Notes under the pieces: generated by a model
Told to the model about the DNA's origin: nothing
Databases searched by the model: none
What the model saw: the letters and a program-made list of their open reading frames with translations, nothing else
DNA from: Panulirus ornatus
Taxonomy: Eukaryota; Arthropoda; Malacostraca; Decapoda; Palinuridae
DNA: 64,000 nt
Reading direction: 5' to 3'
NCBI RefSeq assembly: GCF_036320965.1
Contig: NC_092287.1
Coordinates: forward strand, 15,146,356 to 15,210,355
Shown here: piece after piece, positions 1 to 12,500 of the stretch
Layout of the letters: the number at the start of each line of letters is the position of its first letter
Position numbering within the stretch: position 1 is the first letter of the stretch
Program-made: the position numbers and the translations under genes

Positions 1-974
1 TGTCTTGTAACACCCCAAGATTGAGATTGTCAATCATTAATCATTAGATTAAGTTACTGCCTAATAGACTTAAGTCTAATACTTAATCCCTTATAACACA
101 AGATCATGAAAGGTCAAGATCATTGGAATTGCTTCCTTGTCACCGGTCATGATCATTAGATATACTGCCTTATAACAGATCATGATCATTAGATTTACTG
201 CGAGGTCATTAGATTTATTGCCTCTTAACAGGTCAAGGTCATTATATTTGCTGTCTTATAACAGGTCATCATTAGTTTTACTGCCTTATAACAGGTGAAG
301 ATCACTAAGTTTACTGCCTTATAACATTTATGGCCTTATAACATGTCATCATTCGATTATAACAGGTTATGGTCATTAGATTTACTGCCTTATAACAGGT
401 CATTAGATTTACTACCTTGTAACAAGTCAATATCATTTTATTTTCTACCTTATAATAGCTCAAGATAATGAGATTTAGTGCCTTATTGTTATAAGGTCAA
501 GGACATTATATTTACTACCTTAAAACAAGTCAACATTAGCAGATTTACTGCCTGTAACATATCAAGATCATTAGATTTACTGTCCTGTAACAGGTCAAGA
601 TCATTAGATTTACCGCCTTGTAACAGACCAAGATCATTAGACATTCCCTTAGAACAGGACAAGATCATTAGATTTTTGCCTAATGAAAGGTCAAGATCAT
701 TAGAATTACTTCCTTGTCACCGGTCAAGATCATTAGATGTACTGCTTTATAACAGATCATGATCATTAGATTTACTGCCTTATAACAGGGCAAGGTCATT
801 AGATTTATTACCTCTTAATAGTTCAATAGTTATAAGGCCTTATGCCTTATATCATTAGTTTTACTGCCTTATAACAGTTCAAGATCATTAGGTTTACTGC
901 CTTATAACAAGTAGTTATCGCCTTATAACTGATCAAGATCATTCGATTTACTGCCTTATAACAGGTCATGATCA

Positions 975-1007
975 TTAGATTTACTGCCTTATAACAGGTC
1001 AAGATCA
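975..1007 (+). repeat. Representative consensus 33-bp satellite monomer
   Basis: This copy matches the commonest base at every position of the family: TTAGATTTA, then CTGCCTTATAAC, then AGGTCAAGATCA. It has 11 G/C in 33 bases. Every monomer of this form carries one GATC, one TTATAA palindrome and one AGGTCA hexamer. Read from its first base, the + strand is stop-free (LDLLPYNRSRS, 11 residues). On the other strand the stop-free frame reads ILTCYKAVNLM. Because 33 is divisible by 3, tandem copies keep these frames open. No spacer separates this copy from its neighbours. Confidence 0.95.
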
Positions 1008-2280
1008 TTAGATTTACTACCTTGTAACAAGTGAAGATCATTTTATTCATTTATAATTATATTTACTGCCTTATTGTTATAAGGTCAAGGACATTATATT
1101 TACTACCTTATAACAAGTCAAGATCTTTAGATTTATTGCGTTGTAACGGGTCAAGATCATTAGATTTACTGCCTTATGAGAAGTCAACATTAGCAGATTT
1201 ACTGCCTTGTAACAAGTCAAGATTATTAGATATAGTGCCTTATAACAGGTCAAGATCATTAGATTTACTGATATATAACAGGTCAAGACCATTGGATTTA
1301 CTGTCGAGATCATTAGAATTCCTTATAACAAGTTATCATTGGATTTACTACAATATATCCAAATCATCAGATTTACTGCCTTACAACAGGCTAAGATTAT
1401 TAGATTTATTATCTTATAACAAGTCAATATTATTAGATTTACTGCCTTACAAAAGGTCAATATCATTAGATTTGTTGCCATATGCCTAATTAGATTTGCA
1501 AGCTTTTAACAGGTAAAGATCTTTAAATTAATGCCTTGTAACATATCAAGATCATTAGGTCAGGATCATTAGATTGACTTCTTTACAAAGGGTGAAGATC
1601 ATTAGATTTACAGGTCAAGATCATTACATTATAATAGGTAAAGATTTACTGACATAACAGCGAAAGATCATTAGATTTCTTGCCTTATAAGAACTCAAGA
1701 TCATTAGATTTACTGCTTTGTAACAAGTCATGATCATTAGATTTACTGTTACTGCCTTGTAACAGGTCAAGATCATTACATTTACTGCCGTATAACAACT
1801 CAAGATCATTAGATTTACTGTCTTATAACAGGTCAAGATCATTAGATTCACTGCCTTATAACAGATCAGGATCATTATATTTACTGCCTTGTAACAGACC
1901 AAAATCCTTACTTAATCCCTTAGAACACGACAAGATCATTAGATTTTTGCCTAATGAAAGGTCAAGGTCATTATATATATAATACCATATAACAGATCAC
2001 GATCAATAGATTTACTGCCTTAGGGCAAAATCATTAGATTTGCCTCTTAACATGCCTTATGCCTTATATCATTAGTTTTACTGCCATATAACAGGTCAAG
2101 ATCATTAGGTTTACTGCCTTATAACAGGTCGATAATTACATTTACTGCCTTATTGTTATAACGTCAAACATTATATTTACTACCTTATAACAAGTCAAGA
2201 TCATTAGATTTATTGCATTGTAACAAGTCAAAATCATTAGATATACTGCTTTATAACAGGTCAAGATCATTAGATTAATT

Positions 2281-2342
2281 GATATATAACAGGTCAAGAC
2301 CATTAGATATAGATATATAACAGGTCAAGACCATTAGATATA
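2281..2342 (+). repeat. 31-bp tandem duplication inside array
   Basis: A monomer variant containing GATATATAACAGGTC and ACCATTAGATAT is repeated directly with a 31-bp period (starts at 2,281 and 2,312). It is a shortened relative of the 33-bp unit. Confidence 0.7.
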
Positions 2343-2360
2343 GTCTTATAACAGGTCAAG

Positions 2361-2500
2361 ATCATTAGCTTTACTAATTTATTTATAACATGTCAGGACC
2401 ATTAGATTTAATGCCTTATAACAGGTAAAGATCATTAGCTTTACTAATTTATTTATAACATGTCAGGATCATTAGATTTAATGCCTTATAACAGGTAAAG
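2361..2500 (+). repeat. 70-bp local tandem duplication
   Basis: A two-monomer segment beginning ATCATTAGCTTTACTAATTT at 2,361 recurs at 2,431. The two copies are nearly identical; one difference is GGACC versus GGATC. This indicates a recent local slippage or unequal exchange in an otherwise diverged stretch. Confidence 0.75.
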
Positions 2501-4278
2501 ATCATTATAACAGGTTAAGATCATTGGATTTACTACAATATATCAAGATATATAGATTTATATATAATTGATCAAGATCATTAGATTAGCTATCTTATAA
2601 CAGCAAAATATAAGATTTCCTGCCTTGTAACAAATAAAGGTCATTATAACAGGTCAAGATTATTAGATTTACTACATAGTAAGAGATCAAGATCATTAGA
2701 TTTAGTTCCGTATAACAGGCCAAGATTATTAAAAAATATTAGGTCAAAATCAAGATTTACTGCCTTGTAACAGGTTACAGATCATTAGATAATTAGTTAC
2801 ACTTTTAACAGGTAACAATCATTCGATTTAATGCCTTAGAATATGTGAAGATCATTAGATTTACTGTCAAGATGATTAGATTTTTGTCCTTATAAAAGGT
2901 TAGAATCAGAATTATTTCCTTGCCACCGGTCGAGATCATTAGATTTACTGCCTAGATTTTTCGATTTACTGTTATAAACAAGTCAATTCCTCGTAACAGG
3001 TCAAGATCATTAGATTCATTGTCTTATAATAGGTCAGGAGAATTAGATTTACAAGCTTTTAACAGTTAAAGATCTTTAAATTTAATGCCTTGTAACATAT
3101 CAGCTTTACTGATATATAACAGGTCCAGATCATTAAATTGACCTGTAGGTCAAGATCATTCGATTTATTGCCTTATAATAGGTGATCATTAGATTTACAG
3201 GTCATCATTAGATTTCTTGTCTTATAACAGGTCAAGATCATTAGATTTACTGACATAGCGAAAGATCATTAGATTTCTTGCCTCATAACAACTCAAGATC
3301 ACTAGATTTACTGCCTTGTATCAACTCTAGATCAGATTTACTGCCTTCTAACAATTTGAAATCATTAAATTCACTGCCTTCTAACAACTCAAGATCATTA
3401 GATTTACTGTCGTGTAACAGGTCAAGATCATTCGATTCACTGACTTATAACAGGTTAGGACCATTAGATTTACTGCCTTGTAACAAACCAAGATCATTAG
3501 ACAATCCCTTATAATACGACTAGATCATTAGATTTTTGCCTAATTAGAGTTACTTCCTTGCCACCGGTCAAGATCATTAGATTTACTACCTTGTAACAAG
3601 TCAAGATGATTTTATTTACTGACTTATAACAGCTCAAGATAATATAATGTCAAGGACATTATATTTACTACCTTATAACAAGTGAAGATCATTAGGTTTA
3701 TTGCATTATAACAGGTGAATATCATTAGATTTACTGCTTTATAATTGATCATTAGATTTACTATCTTATTACAGCGAAATACAAGATTTACTGCCTTATA
3801 ATAGGTCAAGATCATTAGATTTTTTGCCTTATAAAAGGTCAATATCATTAAAATTACTTCCTTGCCACCGGTCGAGATCATTAGATTTACTGCCTTAAAA
3901 TAGGTCAAAACCAATAACATTATATTCATTTCCTTGTATACTGCCTTATAATAGATCATGATCATTAGATTTACTGCCTTATAACAGGTCAAGATTATTA
4001 GGTTTACTGCTTTATAACTGATCAAGATCATTAGATTTGTTGCCTTATAACAAGTCATTTATGGCCTTATAACAGGTCAAGATTATTCGATTTGCTGCTT
4101 TATAACAGGTTATGATCATTTATAACAGGTCAAGATCATTAGATTTACTACCTTGTAACAAGTCAAGATCATTTTATTTACTGCCTTATAATAGTTCAAG
4201 ATAATAAGATTTACTGCCTTATTGTTATAAGGTCAAGGACATTATAGTCAACACTAACAGATTTACTGCCTTATAATT

Positions 4279-4446
4279 GCCTTATAATACGTCAAGATGA
4301 TTAGATTTTCAAGCTTTTAACAGGTAAAGATCTTTAGATTTAATGACTACCTGAGATTGACCGCCTTATAATACGTCAAGATAATTAGATTTTCAAGCTT
4401 TTAACAGGTAAAGATCTTTAGATTTAATGACTGCCTGAGATTGACC
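4279..4446 (+). repeat. 84-bp local tandem duplication
   Basis: Two copies of an 84-bp unit start at 4,279 and 4,363, each with GCCTTATAATACGTCAAGAT followed by TTTTCAAGCTTTTAACAGG. They differ at only a few bases, far less than ordinary neighbouring monomers do. This is a recent local duplication. Confidence 0.8.
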
Positions 4447-7400
4447 GCCTTATAACAGGTCCAGATCATTAGATTGACTGCCTTACAAAGGCAGATTTAG
4501 ATTTACAGGTCAAGATAATTAGATTTGTTGCCTTATAACAAGTCAAGATCATTAGATTAACTGCCTTATAACAATTCAAAATCATTAGATTTACTGCATT
4601 GTGACAGGTCAAGATCATTAAATTTCCAACCTTCTAACAACTCAAGATCATCAAATTTACTGTTTTGTAACAGGTTAAGATCATTAGATTCACTGCCTTA
4701 TAACAGGTCAGGATCATTAGATTTACTGCCTTGTAACAGACCAAGATCATTAGACTTAATCCCTTATAACAAAACTAGATCATTAGATTTTTGCCTAATG
4801 AAAGGTCATCCTTAGAGTTACTTCCCTGCCACCGGTCAATATCATACTGCCTTATATCAGGTCTAGATCATTAGATTTACTACCTTGTAACAAGTCAAGA
4901 TCATTTCATTTACTGCCTTATAACAGCTCAAGATAATTAGATTTACTGCCCTATTGTTAAGGTCAAGGACATTATATTTACTACCTTATAACAAGTGAAG
5001 ATCATTATTAGAAAATCATTAGATTTATTGCATTGTAACAGGTGAATATAAGTCAACATTAGCAGATTTACTGCCTTGTAACAAGTCAAGATCATTAAAT
5101 ATATTGCCTTATAACAGGTCAAGATCATTAGATTTACTGATATATAACAGATCAAGACCATTGGATTTACTACCTTATAACTGTTTAAGATCATTGGATA
5201 TACTACAATATATCAAGTCAAGATCATCAGATTTACTGCCTTATAACAGTTAATTAGATTGTTTTATAATTGATCATTAGATTTACTATCTTATAACAGC
5301 GAAATATAAGATTTACTGCCTTATAACAGGTCAAGATCATTAAAATTACTTCCTTGCCACCGGTCGAGATCATTAGATTTACTACCTTAGAATAGGTCAA
5401 AACCAATAACATTCATTTCCTTGTATACTGCCTTATAACAGATCATGGTCATTAGATTTATTGCCTTATAACAGGTCAAGACCATTAGGTTTACTGCCTT
5501 ATAACAGATGGCCTTATAACAGGTCAAGATTATTCGATTTACTGCTTTATAACAGGTAAAAATTTACTGCCTTATGACAGGTCAAGATCATTTTATTTAC
5601 TGCCTTATAACAGCTCAAGATATTGTTATAAGATATTGTTATAAGGTCAAGGACATTATATCTACTACCCTATAAGTCAACACTAGCAGATTTACTGCCT
5701 TGTAACAAGTCATTAGATATACTGCCTTATAACAGGTCAAGATCATTGGATTTACTGATATATAACAAGTCAAGACCATCGAATTTATGGGTCAAGATCA
5801 TTAGATTTAATGCCTTTTAACAGGTAAAGATCATTAGAATTTCTTCCTTGTAACAGGTTAAGATTATTGGATTTACTACAATATATCAAGATCATCAGGG
5901 CATTAGATTTACTGCTTTATCATTGATCATCATCACATTTATTATCATAACGCGAAATATGATTTACTGCCTTGTAAAAAATCAAGATCATCAGGTTAAG
6001 ATTATTAGATTTATTGCATAGTAAGAGATTTACTGCCTTATAACAGGCCTAGATTATCAGATTTATTACCTTATAACACGTCGATATTATTAGAGTTTAC
6101 CGCTTTATAATGGGTCAAAATCATAAGATTTACTGCCTTGTAAAAGGTCAAGAAAATTACATTGGCCTTATAATAGGCCAAGATAATTAGTTACAAACTT
6201 TTAATAGGTAAAAATCATTCTATTTCATGCCTTGTAACATATCAAGATCATTAGATTAACAGGCTCGATTATTAGATTTTTTGCCTTATAAGTCATTAGA
6301 TTAATTATAACAAGTCAATGTTATTAGATTTACTGCCTTACAATAGGTCAAAATCAAGAACATTATATTAATTCCTTTTACAGGTCAAGATCATAATAGA
6401 TCAAGATAATTAGATTTACAAGCTTTTAACAGGTAAAGATCTTTAGATTTAATGCCTGGTAACATATCAAGATCATTAGATTGACTGCCTTATAACAGGT
6501 CCAGATCATTAGATTGCCTTACAAAGGGCAGATCAAGATCATTAGATTTACAGGTCAAGATCATTACATCTGTTGCCTTATAACAGGTCAAGATCATTAG
6601 ATTTACTGACTTATAACAGATTTCTTGCCTTATAACAACTCAAGATCATTAGATTTACTGCTTTGTAACAAGTCAAGATCATTAGATTTACCACCTTATA
6701 ACAATTCAAATTCATTAGATTTACTGCATTTTAACAGGTCAACATCATTACATTTATTGCCTTATAACAACTCAAGATCATTAGATTTACAGTCTTGAAA
6801 CAGGTCAAGACCATTAGATTCACTGCCTTATAACAGGTCAGGATCATTAGATTTACTGCCTTGTAACAGACCAAGATCATTAGATTTTTGCCTAATGAAA
6901 GGTTATAAGACAGTAAAACTTGACCTATTATAAATAGGTCAAGTTTTACTGTCTTATAACAGGTCAAGACCATTATGTTTACTGCCTTATAACAGGTCAA
7001 GATCATTAGATTTGTTGTCTTATAACAGATCAAGATTATATGATTTACTGCCTCATAACAGGACAAGGTTATTAGATTGATTTCCATATAACAAGTTAAT
7101 AATAATAGGTCAAAATACTGCCTTATAACAGGCTAATTTTATTAGATTTATTATCTTATAACAAGTTAATATTATTAGATTTACTGCCTTAAAATACGTC
7201 AAAATCAATAAGATTAGATTTACAACCTTTTATCAGGTAATGATCTTTAGATTTAATGCCTTGTAATATATCAAGATCATCAGGTCAAGATCATTAGATT
7301 TACAGTCTTGTAACAGGTCAGGATCATTAGATTGACTGCCTTACAATCTAACAGGTCGATTATTAGATTTACTGACATAACAGCGAAAGATCATTCGATT

Positions 7401-8019
7401 TCTTGCCATAATGCCTTATAACATTACATTACATTGCCTTGTAACAGGTCAAGATCATTACATATACTGCCTTACAACAACTCAAGATCATTGTCTTGTA
7501 ACAGGTCAAGATCATTAGATTCACTGCCTTATAACAGGTCAAGATCATTCGATTTACTACTTTATAACAGGTTATGATCATTAGACAATGTCAAGATCAT
7601 TAGATTTCCTACCTTGTAAGAAGTCAATATCATTTTATTTACTGCTCATGAAAATAAGGTCAAGGATATTATATTTACTAACTTATAACAAGTCAACATT
7701 AGCAGATTTACTGCCTTGCAACAAGTCAAGATCATTAGATAAGTCAAGATCATTAGATTTACTAATATATAACAAGTCAAGACCATCGGATTTATAGGTC
7801 AAGATCATTAGCTTTAATACCTTTTAACAGGTAAAGATCATTAGAATTTCTTTCTTATAACAGGTTCAGATTATTGGATTTACTACAATATATCAAGATC
7901 AGATTTACTGCCTTATAACAGGTCATTAGATTTACTGTTTTATAATTGAACAGGTTAAGATTATTGGATTTATTACAATATATCAAGATCATGAGATTTA
8001 CTATATTATAACAGCGAAA

Positions 8020-9430
8020 TATAATATTTACTACCTTGTAACAAATCAAGATTACTAGATTTATGGTCTCATAACAGGTTATAGTAAGAGATCAATATCA
8101 TTAGATTTACTGCCTTATAACAGGCTAAGATTATTAGATTTATTACCTGATAACAACTCAATATTATTAGATTTACTGCCTTATAATAGGTCAAAATCAT
8201 AAGATTTACTGCCTTGTAACAGGTCCAGAACATTACATTTAATTCCATGTAACAGGTCAAGATCATTAGATTTACTGCCTTGTAACAAACCCTTAGAACA
8301 CAAGATCTTTAGATTTTTGCTCAATGAAAGCTCAAGATCATTAGAATTACTTCCTTGTCACTGGTCAAGATCATTAGATATACTGCCTTAGATCATGATC
8401 ATTAGATTTACTGCCTTATGACAGGGCAAGATCATTAGATTTGTTGTCTTATAACAAGTCATTTATGGCCTTAGATCAAGATTATTTGATTTACTGCCTT
8501 ATAACGAGCCAATGATATTAGATTTACTGACTACTGCCTTGTAATAGGTCAAGATAATTAGAGCTACAAACTTTTAACAGGTAAAAATCGTTCTATTTAA
8601 CGCCTTGCAACATTATAACAGGTCAAGATGATTAGATTTTTTACCTTATATACTTTACCACCGGTCGAGATCATTAGATTAATTACCTTATAACAAGTCA
8701 ATGTTATGAGATTTAATGCCTTACAATAGGTCAAAATCAAGAACATTATATTAATTCCTTGTAGCAGGTCAAGATCATTAGATTTATTGCCTTATAATAG
8801 GTCAAGATAATTAGATTTACAAACTTTTCACAGGTAAAGATCTTTAGATTTAATGCACTCTAACATATCAAGATCATTACTCTTATAACAGCTTATAACT
8901 GCCTTGTAACAAGTCAAGATCATTATAACAATTCAAAATCATTAGATTTATTGCTTTGTAATAATTATAACAGCGAAATATAATATTTACTACCTTGTAA
9001 CAAATCAAGATTACTAGATTTATGGTCTCATAACAGGTTATAGTAAGAGATCAATATCATTAGGTTTACTGCCTTATAACAACTCAATATTATTAGATTT
9101 ACTGCCTTATAACAACTCAAGATCATTAGATTTACTGTCTTGTAATAGGTCAAGGTCATTAGATTTACTGCCTTGTAACAAACCCTTAGAACACGACAAG
9201 ATCTTTAAATTTTTTTTGCTCAATGAAAGCTCAAGATCATTAGAATTACTTCCTTGTCACTGGTCAAGATCATTAGATATACTGCCTTAGATCATGATCA
9301 TTAGATTTACTGCCTTATGACAGGGCAAGATCATTAGATTTGTTGTCTTATAACAAGTCATTTATGGCCTTAGATCAAGATTATTTGATTTACTGCCTTA
9401 TAACGAGCCAATAATATTAGATTTACTGCC
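8020..9430 (+). repeat. Imperfect 0.9-0.96 kb tandem duplication
   Basis: Distinctive monomer variants recur in the same order. TTACTAGATTTATGGTCTC is at 8,052 and 9,011 (offset 959). TCAATGAAAGCTCAAGATCA is at 8,321 and 9,220 (offset 899). The block ending in ATAACGAGCCAAT follows in both, near 8,510 and 9,400. The change of offset means about 60 bp differs between copies. The stretch between about 8,530 and 8,975 separates them and has no close partner here. Confidence 0.7.
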
Positions 9431-9500
9431 TTATCAAAAGATTTACTGACTAGTAACAGGTCAAGAACTTTACATTTACTTCCATGTAATATGTGATCAT

Positions 9501-12500
9501 TAGATTTATTATAAATAAGTCAAGATAATTAGAGTTACAAACTTCTAACAGGTAAAAATCATTCGATTTAATGCCCTGGAACATGTCAAGATTTTTTTGC
9601 TTTATAAAAGGTCAATGTCATTAGAATTACTTCCTTGCCACCGGACGAGATCATTAGATTTACTGCCTTAAAACAGGCCAATATTATTAGATTTATTATA
9701 ACGTCAATATTATTAGATTGTCAAAATCAATGATTTTATTTTCTTCCTTGTAACAGGTCAAGATAATTAGATTTATAAACTTTTATTAGGTAACGATCTT
9801 TAGATTTAATGCCAGGTAATATATCAAGATCATCGGGTCAAGATCATTAGATTGACTGCCTTACAATGGGCAAAATCATAACAGGTCAAGATTTACTGTC
9901 AAGATCATTATAACAGGCCACATAACAGGTCAAGATTTACTGACATAACAACTCAAGATCATTAGGTTTACTGCCTTGTAACAAGATCATTAGATTTAAT
10001 GCCTCATAGCATTTCAAGATCATTAGATTTTCTGCCTTGTAACAGGTCAAGATCATTAGATTCACTGCCTTATAACAGGTCAGTTACCAAGATCATTAGA
10101 CTTAATCACTTATAACATGACAAGATCATTAGATTTTTGCCTAATGAAAGGTCAAGATCATTAGACTTACTCCCTTATAACATGACAAGATCATTAGATT
10201 TTTGCCGAATGAAAGGTCAATATCATTGGAATTACTTCTTTGTCACCGGTCATTAAATATACTGCCTTATAACAGATCATGATCATTAGATTTACTGACT
10301 ATTAGATTAGATCTAAAGCCTTTTAACAACTCAAAATCATTAGATTTACTGTCTTGTAACAGGTCAAGATCAGATTTACTGCCTTGATAATTAGAGTTAC
10401 TGCCTTGTAACAGACCAAATTCATTATAACACAAGAGCATTAGATTTTTGCCTAATGAAAGGTCAAGATCATTAGAATTACTTCCTTGACTCCGGTCAAG
10501 ATCATTAGATATACTGCCTTATAACAGGTCAAGATCATTAGATTTACTACCTTGTTAGTCAAGATCATATTATTTACTGCCTTATAACATCTCAAGATAA
10601 TTAGATTTACTGCCTTATTGTTAGGGTCAAGGACATTATATTTACAACCTTATAACAAGTCATCATTAGGTTTATTGCATTGTAACAGATCAAGATCATT
10701 AGATTTGTTGCCTTAACAGGCCTTGGCTTGTAACAAGTGAAGATCATTTTATTTACTGCCTTATAACAGCTCGATAATATTTACTGCCTTATTGTTATAA
10801 GGTCAAGGACATTATATTTACTACCTTACATAAGATCATTATAAGATCATTATATTCACTACTTTATATTTACTACCTCATTAGCAGATTTACTGTCAAG
10901 ATCATTATAACAGGTCAAGATCAATAGATTTACTGATGTATAACAAGTCAAGACCATCGGATTTATAGGTCAAGATCATTAGATTTAATGCCTTTTAACA
11001 GGTAAAGATCATTAGAATTTCTGCCTTATAACAGGTTAAGATCATTGGATTTACTACAACATATCAAGATCATTAAATTTACTGCTTTTAATTGATCATC
11101 ATTAGATTTACTATCTTATAACAGCGAAATATAAGATTTACTGCCTTTTAACAAATCAAGATCATTAGATTTATGGCCTTATAACAGTTTAAGATTATTA
11201 GATTTACTGCATAGTAAGAGATCAAGATCATTAGATTTACTGTCGTATAACAGGCCAAGATTATTAGATTTATTACCTTATCAATATTATTAGATTTACT
11301 GGCTTATAATAGGTCAAAATCATAAGATTTACTGCCTTGTAACAGGTATAGAACATTACATTGATTTCCATGTATCAGGTCAAGATCATTAGATTTACTG
11401 CCTTATGATTAGATTTTTTGCCTTATAAAAGGTTTACCATATTATTAGATTTACTGCCTTACAATAGGTCAAAATTAAGAACATTCCTTGCAACAGGTCA
11501 TCATTAGATTTATTGCCTTATAACAATAATTAGATTTATAAGCTTTTAACAGGTAAAGATCTTTAGATTTAATGCCTTGTAACATATCAAGATCATTATA
11601 CAACAGGTCCAGATCATTAGATTGACTGCCTTACAAAGGGTGATCATTAGATTTACAGGTCAAGATCATTCGATTTATTGCCTTATAACATCAAAATCAT
11701 TAGATTTTTTGCCTTAGATTTTTTGTCATCATTAGATTTAATGCCTTGTAACAAGTCAAGATCATTACATTTACTGCCTCATAACAACTCAAGATAATTA
11801 GATTTACTGTCTTGTAACAGGTCAAGATCATTAGATTTACTGCCTTGTAACAGACCAAGATCATTAAACTTAATCCCTTATAACACGACAAGATCATTAG
11901 ATTTTCACCTAGTGAAAGGTCAAGATCATTAGTTTTTTACCTCGTAACAAGTAAAGACCATTTTATTTACTGCCTTATAACAGCTCAAGATAATTAGATT
12001 TACTGCCTTATTGTTAAGGTCAAGAACATTATATCTACAAGTGAAGATCATTAGGTTTATTGCATTGTAACAGGTTAACTGCCTTGTAACAAGTCAAGAT
12101 CATTAGATATACTGCCTTATAACAGGTGATCATTAGATTTACTGATATTTAAGAGGTCAAGACCATTGGATTTACTGCCTTATAACAAGTCAAGATCATT
12201 AGATTTAATGCCTTTTAACAGGTAAAGATCATTAGAATTCCTGCCTCATAACAGGTTAAGATCATTGGATTTACTACAATATCATCATCAAATTTAATGC
12301 CTTATAACAGGTCATTAGATTTACTGCTTTATAATTGATCATCATTAGATTTACTGTCATAACAGCGAAATATAAGATTTACTGCCTTCGTCATTAGATT
12401 TATGACCTTATAACAGGTCAAGATTATTAGATTTATTACATAGTAAGAGATCAAGATCATTAGATTTACTGCCTTATAACAGGCCAAGATTATTAGATTT

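Larger units (their letters stand above)
1..9500 (+). repeat. Irregular, older-looking satellite block, forward orientation
   Basis: About 9.5 kb of head-to-tail 33-bp monomers reading TTAGATTT... on the + strand. Monomers vary a lot: truncated units of roughly 20-30 bp, fused units and many substitutions. Recurring landmarks such as TTAGCAGATTTACTGCC (near 535, 1,192, 4,254, 5,060, 5,690 and 7,705) and TCAAGGACATTATATTTAC are spaced irregularly (about 0.6, 0.8 and 2.0 kb). I therefore see only weak higher-order periodicity here, unlike the rest of the window. Open frames inside (for example 1,031-1,489 plus strand, 6,731-7,087 minus strand) are 11-residue periodic satellite translations. No gene, RNA gene or other element is visible in this stretch. 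Confidence 0.9.

Noticed and set aside
1031..1489. 152-codon open frame, longest in the window
   Set aside because: It is an 11-residue periodic translation of the satellite with no non-repeat domain. Similar frames occur on both strands wherever indels permit.
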